Part shown: one piece after another, positions 1 through 7,986 of the stretch
Position numbering within the stretch: the first letter of the stretch is position 1
How the letters are laid out: the number at the start of each line of letters is the position of its first letter
NCBI GenBank assembly: GCA_905203795.1
Contig: CAJKXG010000038.1
Location: 1 to 9,168 of the forward strand
Direction: 5' to 3'
Length of the DNA stretch: 9,168 nt
DNA from: an uncultured Oscillospiraceae bacterium
GTDB lineage: Bacteria; Bacillota; Clostridia; Oscillospirales; Acutalibacteraceae
Position numbers and translations under genes: made by a program
The notes under the pieces: generated by a model
Told to the model about the DNA's origin: nothing
What the model saw: only the letters and a program-made list of their open reading frames with translations
Databases searched by the model: none

Positions 1-779
1 GCCGTTTCGCTTTTATCCGCCCGCGCGGCGATACCCGACCGCTGCATCGTCTCCACCGCATGGTTGAGCGTGTTGCAGAAAATGCGCACATCCCGCACCA
101 CCGGCAGCCCCCGTCGTTCTGCCGAACGCGTGTGAGGGTGTTCTTCGCTGTGCAGCGTTTCCGCCACCAGCCGTTCTGTCTGCGCGACGGTCAATTGCTG
201 CGTCGCCGCCCGTTCCAGCAGCTTCGCCCGCGTCCTCTCATCGCGGCAAGCCAGCAACGCCCGCGCGTGTCGTTCGGTCAACCCCGCTTCCAGCATGCGC
301 TGGCGCTCGCCGTCGGAAAACCGCAGCAGCCGCAGACGATTGGCAATGGTGGACTGCGCACAGCCCAAACGGTCGGCGGCTTCCTCCTGCGTCAAGCCAT
401 AGCACTGGATCAGCCGCCGAATGCCCTCTGCTGTCTCAAAGCAGTTCATATTCTCCCGCTGCAAATTCTCCAACAGCGCCAGCAACGCCCGCTGCTCCCC
501 CGCCGCCTGCATCACGATACACGGCACCGAGCGCAATCCGGCGATTTTCGCCGCCCGCAGCCGCCGTTCCCCCGCGATCAGCGTGGGCGTACCGTCCTCC
601 ATCGTGATGCTGAGCGGATTGAGCACGCCGTTTTCGCTGATGCTCTGCGCCAGTTCCAGCAAACTCTCGCGGGAAAATTCCCGCCGCGGCTGGTCGGGAT
701 TGGGACGTATGTCCTCCACCGGCACCTGCCAAATCTCCCCGCCGCTTTTATAGGCGGTGCGCCACCGTTTCCCTATCAT
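1..779 (-). CDS. noc: Noc / ParB-family nucleoid occlusion protein (3' end outside window)
   Basis: This is a CTP-switch DNA-binding protein of the ParB family. Noc keeps the division septum away from the chromosome, and its paralogue Spo0J/ParB loads on parS. The frame is open from the ATG at 779 to the window edge, giving 259 codons; Bacillus Noc is about 280 residues, so only a short tail is probably missing. Visible motifs are IRPNPDQPR (24-32), the nucleotide-binding GERRLRAAK (70-78), ENLQREN (104-110), a helix-turn-helix at about 127-153 (GLTQEEAADRLG, then AQSTIANRLRLL), TERHARALL (168-176), and a C-terminal segment DVRIFCNTLNHAVETM (230-245). That C-terminal segment and the place directly after rsmG favour Noc over Spo0J. 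The start is supported by AAAAGGAAGGA at 799-789, 9 nt upstream. The N-terminus before the ParB core is short, without an obvious long membrane-targeting helix. It could simply be labelled ParB; family membership is near certain, the Noc subtype less so. Confidence 0.9.
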   Translation of the reverse strand, partial: MIGKRWRTAYKSGGEIWQVPVEDIRPNPDQPRREFSRESLLELAQSISENGVLNPLSITMEDGTPTLIAGERRLRAAKIAGLRSVPCIVMQAAGEQRALLALLENLQRENMNCFETAEGIRRLIQCYGLTQEEAADRLGCAQSTIANRLRLLRFSDGERQRMLEAGLTERHARALLACRDERTRAKLLERAATQQLTVAQTERLVAETLHSEEHPHTRSAERRGLPVVRDVRIFCNTLNHAVETMQRSGIAARADKSET

Positions 780-804
780 ACGCCAACGTCCTTCCTTTTC
801 AGAC

Positions 805-832
805 AATATACAAATGCCGTTTCCATGGTCAA
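805..832 (-). promoter_or_regulatory. Candidate sigma-A promoter for noc
   Basis: On the minus strand TTGACC (832-827) is separated by 16 bp from TATATT (810-805). The predicted start, about 7 nt further on, would give a leader of roughly 20 nt that still contains the AAAAGGAAGGA ribosome-binding site at 799-789. The -35 hexamer and spacer overlap the left arm of the inverted repeat at 813-904, so any protein or structure acting on that repeat could affect this promoter. It is assigned from hexamer match and spacing alone. Confidence 0.5.
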
Positions 833-904
833 TGGCACTTCAAACGACACAGTTACGAGACTCAACGCCGGAAACTGTGTCCATTGTAGCATGGAAACGG
901 CATT
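813..904. repeat. 92-bp nested inverted repeat in the rsmG-noc gap
   Basis: Two perfect 15-bp arms, AATGCCGTTTCCATG (813-827) and its reverse complement (890-904), enclose further matched segments: CAATGG at 830-835 with CCATTG at 881-886, and ACACAGTT at 847-854 with AACTGTGT at 873-880. The matched segments nest in order, so the single-stranded form folds into one long interrupted hairpin. Neither strand has a convincing T-run right after the structure, so it does not look like an ordinary intrinsic terminator. It lies entirely between the rsmG stop and the noc ribosome-binding site and overlaps the predicted noc promoter. It could be a small palindromic mobile element, a regulatory hairpin, or a pair of protein-binding sites. 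Confidence 0.85.
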
Positions 905-938
905 CATTTTGTCATATTCGGTTGTCGTATCGCCGCGA

Positions 939-1661
939 TTACAGCGGCTGCTTGGCGATTTTCGCAGAAGGGCGCGGATAGTTTGCAGATGTCGCCGCCG
1001 TTTTTTCGACGACGATCAACCGCCGCCCGTACTGTCCATCCGTCGGACTGTTGGGAAGCTGCAAATCGCACACTTCGCGGATGCTGCCGCCGAGCAAATC
1101 GGCGGCATGGCGCGCCGCCTCCACTTCCCCGTCGCTGTCGGGACCTTTCATGGCGATAAAGCGACCGCCCACCCGCACAAACGGCAAACAATACTCACAC
1201 AATGTCGGCAATGCGGCGACAGCGCGCGCCGTCGCCACATCAAACTGCTCCCGCAACGCCGCCTGCCGCCCGCCTTCCTCGGCACGCGCGTGGATCAGCG
1301 TCACCGGCAGCTTCACCGCCGCGCACAGCTCCTTCAAAAACACCAGCCGCTTGTTGAGACTGTCCAGCAGCGTCAGCCGCATATCGCCCCGCACAAGGGC
1401 GAGCGGCACACCCGGAAAACCCGCGCCCGTACCCACGTCGATCAGCGAACATGCGCCTGCGGGCAAAAGCGGCAATGCGGTCAGGCTGTCCACAAAATGC
1501 TTGAGCAGGATGCCGTCCGCGTCCGTGATGGCGGTCAAATTCATACGCGTGTTCCAGTCCGCCAGCATCCGCGCGTACACATCCAGCCGCTCTGCCGCCG
1601 TGTCGTCCACTGTCACACCGTAATCGGCGGCATACGCGATCAATTTTGCCTTGTCAATCAT
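939..1661 (-). CDS. rsmG: 16S rRNA (guanine-N7)-methyltransferase RsmG (GidB)
   Basis: RsmG is the cytoplasmic SAM-dependent enzyme that methylates N7 of G527 (E. coli numbering) in the 530 loop of 16S rRNA; loss of this activity gives low-level streptomycin resistance in several bacteria. The 240-residue protein matches the usual family length. Visible signatures are NLTAITD (41-47) followed by KHFVDSL (54-60), the SAM-binding motif [11 protein letters not shown] (75-84), [15 protein letters not shown] (98-112), [10 protein letters not shown] (145-154), MKG (171-173), and the basic C-terminal tail ending [13 protein letters not shown]. The ATG at 1661 has GAGGGG 5 nt upstream, and the gene overlaps the end of mnmG by 8 bp, which suggests translational coupling. 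The mnmG-rsmG-noc order is the standard origin-proximal arrangement in Firmicutes. Confidence 0.97.
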   Translation of the reverse strand: MIDKAKLIAYAADYGVTVDDTAAERLDVYARMLADWNTRMNLTAITDADGILLKHFVDSLTALPLLPAGACSLIDVGTGAGFPGVPLALVRGDMRLTLLDSLNKRLVFLKELCAAVKLPVTLIHARAEEGGRQAALREQFDVATARAVAALPTLCEYCLPFVRVGGRFIAMKGPDSDGEVEAARHAADLLGGSIREVCDLQLPNSPTDGQYGRRLIVVEKTAATSANYPRPSAKIAKQPL

Positions 1662-3534
1662 GCTGTCCCCTCTTTTGCGTCAGCCAAATCAGCAGCACCG
1701 AAATATCCGCCGGACTGACGCCGCTGATGCGGGACGCCTGCCCGATGCTACGCGGACGGATGCGTGTGAGCTTTTCAATCGCTTCCTTGCGCAAGCCCGT
1801 GATACTCTCGTAATCGGCGTTGTCCGGCAGCAGCCGTCCTTCCAGCCGCCGCATTTCGTCGATCGCCGCCTGCTGTCGGCGGATATATCCCTCGTACTGG
1901 ATCTCCACCTCGATCTGCTCCATCACCAACGGATCCAGCGGCGGACGCGTTGCATCCACCGTTTCCAGTGCCGCATAACCGAGCTGCGGGCGCTTGAGCA
2001 GATCGATCAACCGAATGCCGGTGGTGACAGGCGTTGTTCCACGTGAAACAAGCAGAGTGTTGAGTGCATCGCTCGGCGGCAGGACGGTCTGCTCCAGCCG
2101 CCGCCGTTCTGCTTCATGGGCGGCTTCCCGCGCGCAAAAATGCGCCCAACGGGCGTCGTCCACCAAGCCGACCTCCCGCCCGATAGGCGTCAATCGGCGG
2201 TCGGCATTATCCTGCCGCAACACCAGCCGATATTCCGACCGCGAGGTCATCATGCGATACGGGTCGGTGCAGCCCTTGGTGACCAGATCGTCCACCAACG
2301 TGCCGATATAGCTGGAGGCGCGGTCGAGCAGCATCGGGGGGCGACCGTGCAGCTTCAGCGCCGCGTTGATGCCCGCGACCAGCCCTTGCGCCGCCGCTTC
2401 CTCATAGCCGGAACTGCCGTTGAACTGTCCCGCGCCGTACAGTCCGGGAATATCCAAAAATTCCAGCGTCGCGTCCAGTTGCAGCGGATCACAGCAATCG
2501 TATTCGATGGCATACGCCGGACGCATCACCTTGACCTGCTCCAACCCGGGAATCGTGTGCAAAAATGCCAGCTGCACGTCCTCCGGCATGGAGGAGGACA
2601 GCCCCTGCAAATACATCTCGTCGGTGTGCAATCCGCACGGCTCGATAAACACCTGATGGCGCTCTTTGTCGGCAAACCGCACCATTTTATCCTCGATACT
2701 GGGACAATAGCGCGGCCCGACCCCCTCGATCTTGCCGCCGTACAACGGCGATCGCGAGAGATTATCCAACAACACCGCTTTGGTTTCCGGCGTCGTCCAC
2801 GTGATGTGGCATTCCAGCTTATTTTCTAGTGGTTCGGCGGTTTCAAACGAAAACGGCGTGACCGGTTCGTCCCCCGGCTGCGGCTCTAATCCATCGAACG
2901 CGATGCTGGAACGCAGCACACGCGCCGGCGTTCCCGTCTTGAAACGGCGCAGTGTCACGCCGAGCGCACGCAGGGATGCAGACAATGTTGCCGCCGGAAA
3001 CATCCCGTCCGGTCCGCTTTCGTAAGACACATCGCCCACAAACACGCGCCCCTTGAGATAGGTGCCGGTCGCCAAAATCACCGCACGGGCGGTGTACTGC
3101 GCTTCCAGACGCGTGGTCAACAGCCAGCCGCCGTCCTCCGTGCGGGTCAGCTCCACGATCTCGCCTTGCTTGATATCGAGATGCGGCGTGGTTTCCAGCG
3201 TGTATTTCATATACGCGGAATACGCGCGCCGATCGATCTGCGCCCGCAGGGAATGGACAGCGGGACCCTTGCCGCGATTGAGCATACGGGATTGCAGCGT
3301 ATTCGCATCCGCCGCGCGACCCATTTCGCCGCCCAGCGCGTCGATTTCCCGCACCAGATGTCCCTTGGCCGTGCCGCCGATCGACGGATTACACGGCATG
3401 TTCCCCACCGCGTCCATGTTGATGGTGAACAGCACCGTATCACAGCCCAATCGAGCCGCCGCCAACGCCGCTTCGATACCTGCGTGTCCGGCGCCGATCA
3501 CAGCCACGGCATAGTGTCCCGCTAAAAATCTCAT
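1654..3534 (-). CDS. mnmG: tRNA uridine-5-carboxymethylaminomethyl modification enzyme MnmG (GidA)
   Basis: MnmG is the FAD-dependent partner of MnmE. Together they install the (carboxymethyl)aminomethyl group at C5 of the wobble uridine (U34) of certain tRNAs, using methylenetetrahydrofolate. The 626-residue length is typical. Seen in order: the FAD dinucleotide-binding motif [19 protein letters not shown] (12-30), [16 protein letters not shown] (45-60), ATGTYLKG (155-162), [11 protein letters not shown] (273-283, with the conserved cysteine at 279), the second nucleotide-binding segment [21 protein letters not shown] (364-384, broken here for description only as [10 protein letters not shown] then [11 protein letters not shown]), [14 protein letters not shown] (424-437), and the C-terminal helical tRNA/MnmE-binding domain to 626. 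AAAGGA at 3552-3547 lies 12 nt before the ATG, which is slightly long. The gene follows the small membrane protein gene by 38 bp and overlaps rsmG. A parS-type site is embedded in codons 495-500. Confidence 0.98.
   Translation of the reverse strand: MRFLAGHYAVAVIGAGHAGIEAALAAARLGCDTVLFTINMDAVGNMPCNPSIGGTAKGHLVREIDALGGEMGRAADANTLQSRMLNRGKGPAVHSLRAQIDRRAYSAYMKYTLETTPHLDIKQGEIVELTRTEDGGWLLTTRLEAQYTARAVILATGTYLKGRVFVGDVSYESGPDGMFPAATLSASLRALGVTLRRFKTGTPARVLRSSIAFDGLEPQPGDEPVTPFSFETAEPLENKLECHITWTTPETKAVLLDNLSRSPLYGGKIEGVGPRYCPSIEDKMVRFADKERHQVFIEPCGLHTDEMYLQGLSSSMPEDVQLAFLHTIPGLEQVKVMRPAYAIEYDCCDPLQLDATLEFLDIPGLYGAGQFNGSSGYEEAAAQGLVAGINAALKLHGRPPMLLDRASSYIGTLVDDLVTKGCTDPYRMMTSRSEYRLVLRQDNADRRLTPIGREVGLVDDARWAHFCAREAAHEAERRRLEQTVLPPSDALNTLLVSRGTTPVTTGIRLIDLLKRPQLGYAALETVDATRPPLDPLVMEQIEVEIQYEGYIRRQQAAIDEMRRLEGRLLPDNADYESITGLRKEAIEKLTRIRPRSIGQASRISGVSPADISVLLIWLTQKRGQHD
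2035..2050. other. parS site (ParB/Spo0J centromere-like binding site)
   Basis: The 16-mer TGTTCCACGTGAAACA is one base from the perfect palindrome TGTTTCACGTGAAACA and fits the Bacillus/Firmicute parS consensus TGTTNCACGTGAAACA at every defined position. It lies within mnmG, where on the minus strand it encodes part of LVSRGT (residues 495-500). ParB/Spo0J nucleates here and spreads, recruiting SMC. Origin-proximal genes, including the rsmG/noc/parAB neighbourhood, are the normal location. No second copy was found in the window. Confidence 0.85.
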
Positions 3535-3572
3535 GTATTTTGCTAGTCCTTTCGTTTGGCGGCATACACCGT

Positions 3573-3746
3573 TTATTCAATGATGGTGGAAAATCCGTCC
3601 TCGTCTTTTTCCGCTTGCTGCTTTTGCTTGCGTGCCAACCGTCTGCGATGCAGCGCCATAGCCGGATATCCGAATTTGCTGAATACCCAATACAAAAATC
3701 CGCCGATAGCCGCCAGTGCAAGCAGCAGTTTCATGATGACCTTCAT
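3573..3746 (-). CDS. Small single-pass membrane protein, unknown function (57 aa)
   Basis: I do not recognise this family. It reads [20 protein letters not shown], then a short loop, a basic stretch [13 protein letters not shown] (32-44) and an acidic tail [13 protein letters not shown]. Residues 5-22 form one hydrophobic segment, and the basic residues after it predict the C-terminal part in the cytoplasm. Support for a real gene is a near-perfect ribosome-binding site AAGGAGG (3761-3755) 8 nt before the ATG, a promoter-like sequence just upstream (3844-3816), and its position between mnmE and mnmG on the same strand. It is followed by mnmG after 38 bp and is probably co-transcribed with mnmG and rsmG. 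The hydrophobic segment is not followed by a cleavage site I would trust, so an anchor seems more likely than a secreted peptide. Confidence 0.8.
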   Translation of the reverse strand: MKVIMKLLLALAAIGGFLYWVFSKFGYPAMALHRRRLARKQKQQAEKDEDGFSTIIE

Positions 3747-3788
3747 CGGTCCTACCTCCTTGTCAGCGTCATATTATCCATGTTTCCT

Positions 3789-3804
3789 CGGCAGTCCCCT
3801 GCCG
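3789..3804 (-). promoter_or_regulatory. Short GC hairpin in the leader of the small membrane protein gene
   Basis: CGGCAG and CTGCCG form a 6-bp stem closed by a four-base loop, downstream of the predicted transcription start and about 28 nt upstream of the AAGGAGG site. There is no T-run after it, so it is not a terminator. It may affect stability or translation of the mRNA, or be incidental. Confidence 0.35.
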
Positions 3805-3815
3805 TTACCATTCTC

Positions 3816-3844
3816 ATTATACAATACCTTGTGCAAAAAGGCAA
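3816..3844 (-). promoter_or_regulatory. Sigma-A-type promoter for the small membrane protein-mnmG-rsmG unit
   Basis: On the minus strand TTGCCT (3844-3839) is followed after exactly 17 bp by a perfect TATAAT (3821-3816). It starts 6 bp after the mnmE stop codon and gives a leader of roughly 60 nt before the 57-aa gene. It implies that the downstream genes can be transcribed separately from mnmE, although read-through from mnmE is also possible because no terminator separates them. Confidence 0.65.
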
Positions 3845-3849
3845 TTCCC

Positions 3850-5247
3850 CTATTTTCCGACACAAAACCGCGAGAAAATTTCCTCCACCACCGCTTCGGT
3901 CGTGCGTTCACCGGTCAGCTCCAACACCGCCGCCAATGCGCCGTCGATACTCACCGACACCGCGTCCAGCGTCATGCCGCCGATCAGCGCGCTCAGCGCC
4001 TCCTCCACGCAATCCAAACACCGCCGTGCACAGGCGCGCTGCCGCTCCGTCACCAACACCGGCTCGTTGTCCTGCAAGTGCGCCACGCCCGTCACCTGCT
4101 CCACACACGCCGCCAACGCCGCTAAACCGTCGCCGTTTTGCGCAGAAATATATACTATATGTTGAAATATAAATTCTATATACGATTTGTCATCTTCCGA
4201 AAGCGTCCCGCTGTCAGTTTTGTTGACAACGGCGATCGCCGTCTGCGTCGCCGCCTGCTCCGCCACCGCCCGATCTGCCGCTGTCAGCGGGCGACTGCCG
4301 TCAAACACCGCCAACACCAGCGCCGCCTGTGCCAAACGCGCGCGCGCCCGCGTCACGCCGATGCTCTCCACCTCGTCGGCGGTATCGCGAATGCCCGCCG
4401 TATCCGACAACCGCAGCATCACCTCACCCACGCGCACCGTTTCCTCCACAATGTCGCGGGTCGTGCCCGCCACATCGGTGACAATGCTACGTTCACAGCC
4501 CGCCAACGCGTTCATCAGCGTGGATTTCCCCACATTCGGACTTCCGACGATGACGGTATCAATCCCCTCACGCAGAACACGCCCCGCGTCGTAGGTGGCG
4601 AGCAACGCCGTCAGCGTGTCCCGCGCCTGCTGTAACACGGGTTCGAGCACCGCCGCGTCCAGCTCGGGAATGTCGTCGTCGGGGTAATCCACAAACGCCG
4701 AAAACTGCGCCGTAACGGCGAGCAGCGACTGCTTGACCTGCTCGAGCCGGCGATAGATCGCGCCCTCGCGCGCCGCCAATGCCGTTTTCGCCGCCAGCCG
4801 ACCGTTCGCCGCGATCAGCGTCATCACCGCCTCTGCGCCCGCCAAATCCATTTTGCCGTTGACAAACGCGCGTCGGGTAAACTCGCCTGCTTCCGCTGCC
4901 CGCGCACCCGCGTCCAGCACCGCCCGCAGCACCCGCTGCAACAAATACACGCCGCCGTGACAGGACAGCTCCACCGTGTTTTCGCCGGTGTAGCTGTGCG
5001 GTGCGCGAAACACCAGCGCCACACAATCGTCGATATCACCGTCCGCGTCCACCACATGCCCGTACAGCGCCGTATACCCCGCCAAATCGGACAGCCGCTT
5101 GCCGCCCGCACTGCGAAACACCCGATCCGCCACTGTGATGGCGTCCGAACCCGACAGGCGCACCACACCCAAGCCCGCCGCCGCCACAGGCGTGGCGATC
5201 GCCGCAATGGTATCGCTGTCTCTCATAAAATCCCGCCTTCTGTCCAT
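3850..5247 (-). CDS. mnmE: tRNA modification GTPase MnmE (TrmE)
   Basis: MnmE is a G protein activated by dimerisation of its G domains. With MnmG it modifies the wobble uridine of tRNAs reading NNA/NNG codons, using a folate one-carbon donor. The product is 465 residues, the normal size. It shows the N-terminal folate-binding domain (DTIAAIATP at 12-20, LSCHGGVYLLQ at 94-104, GEFTRRAFVNGKMDLAGAEA at 121-140), then the G domain with GSPNVGKST (235-243, P-loop), GTTRD (261-265), DTAG (282-285), NKTD (342-345) and SAQNG (368-372), and the C-terminal FCVGK with conserved Cys462. Two starts are possible. ATG 5247 has GGGGG 7 nt upstream. ATG 5226 (residue 8) has AGAAGG 9 nt upstream and gives the usual family N-terminus; it also leaves a normal leader if the TATAAT at 5268-5263 is used. 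I keep the longer form but lean slightly to 5226. A strongly AT-rich patch lies in codons 352-368. Confidence 0.98.
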   Translation of the reverse strand: MDRRRDFMRDSDTIAAIATPVAAAGLGVVRLSGSDAITVADRVFRSAGGKRLSDLAGYTALYGHVVDADGDIDDCVALVFRAPHSYTGENTVELSCHGGVYLLQRVLRAVLDAGARAAEAGEFTRRAFVNGKMDLAGAEAVMTLIAANGRLAAKTALAAREGAIYRRLEQVKQSLLAVTAQFSAFVDYPDDDIPELDAAVLEPVLQQARDTLTALLATYDAGRVLREGIDTVIVGSPNVGKSTLMNALAGCERSIVTDVAGTTRDIVEETVRVGEVMLRLSDTAGIRDTADEVESIGVTRARARLAQAALVLAVFDGSRPLTAADRAVAEQAATQTAIAVVNKTDSGTLSEDDKSYIEFIFQHIVYISAQNGDGLAALAACVEQVTGVAHLQDNEPVLVTERQRACARRCLDCVEEALSALIGGMTLDAVSVSIDGALAAVLELTGERTTEAVVEEIFSRFCVGK

Positions 5248-5262
5248 TTATCTACCCCCTGT

Positions 5263-5295
5263 ATTATACAAATAGGATAATTCTATAAAATTATA
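5263..5295 (-). promoter_or_regulatory. AT-rich promoter region of mnmE (two TATAAT boxes)
   Basis: Two perfect TATAAT hexamers occur on the minus strand, at 5295-5290 and 5268-5263, in an AT-rich stretch that contrasts with the GC-rich genes on both sides. Neither has a good -35 hexamer at 16-18 bp; the sequences there are only T-rich or GC-rich. ATAATT and AATTAT within the stretch also make a short inverted repeat. A promoter here is plausible because mnmE follows immediately, but which box is used cannot be decided by eye. Confidence 0.5.
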
Positions 5296-5355
5296 CACCA
5301 TTTTCAAAACAGGGGCATATTTTTGTACCGCATGATTCCTCCGGCCGGAAGCAAG

Positions 5356-5385
5356 CATAGGGACACGGCGTACCGTGCCCCTATG
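5356..5385. repeat. Strong hairpin after gyrA (terminator-like or dispersed palindrome)
   Basis: Two 13-base arms, CATAGGGACACGG (5356-5368) and CCGTGCCCCTATG (5373-5385), pair fully except for one mismatched position, which is a G-U pair in the minus-strand transcript, around a four-base loop. It begins 31 bp after the gyrA stop codon. No T-run follows on either strand, so a classical intrinsic terminator is not shown. It may still act as a 3'-end stabiliser or partial terminator. The almost perfect, self-contained palindrome also resembles the dispersed REP-like palindromes common between genes in gut Clostridia; that resemblance is from memory and untested. Confidence 0.75.
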
Positions 5386-5415
5386 GCTTCAAGAGGTTTC
5401 TGCTGCAAACCGCTT

Positions 5416-7932
<2,517 letters not shown>

Positions 7933-7986
7933 TTCCGATTGCTCCCTTCTGTTGCAGAAATTCTCCTGCCGTTCCCGTCTATCTCA

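Noticed and set aside
813..904. Inverted repeat considered as Noc-binding sites (ATTTCCCGGGAAAT)
   Set aside because: Only the TTTCC/GGAAA half-site resembles the Bacillus consensus and the arms are 62 bp apart, so there is no real match.
60..1718. Long plus-strand open frame (552 codons) opposite noc, rsmG and the end of mnmG
   Set aside because: It crosses three recognised genes and two gene boundaries on the other strand, is rich in Arg, Gln and His in low-complexity fashion, and shows no family motif. It is an antisense by-product of GC-rich codon use.
2761..2769. TTATCC-containing 9-mers (also near 3774) considered as DnaA boxes
   Set aside because: They differ from TTATCCACA at two positions and are not clustered; there is no sign of the replication origin itself in this window.
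2794..2804. Second CACGTG core in mnmG considered as parS
   Set aside because: The flanks (GTC before and ATG after) do not match the TGTT and AAACA half-sites.
3440..3721. Alternative minus-strand frame (93 codons) overlapping the small membrane protein gene and the start of mnmG
   Set aside because: It has no ribosome-binding site and overlaps mnmG by about 95 bp, whereas the 57-codon frame in the other phase has AAGGAGG at ideal spacing and a membrane helix.
5304..5331. Nine-codon frame MRYKNMPLF after a GGAGG in the gyrA-mnmE gap
   Set aside because: The ribosome-binding match is good, but so short a frame with no attenuator or downstream partner signal is expected by chance.
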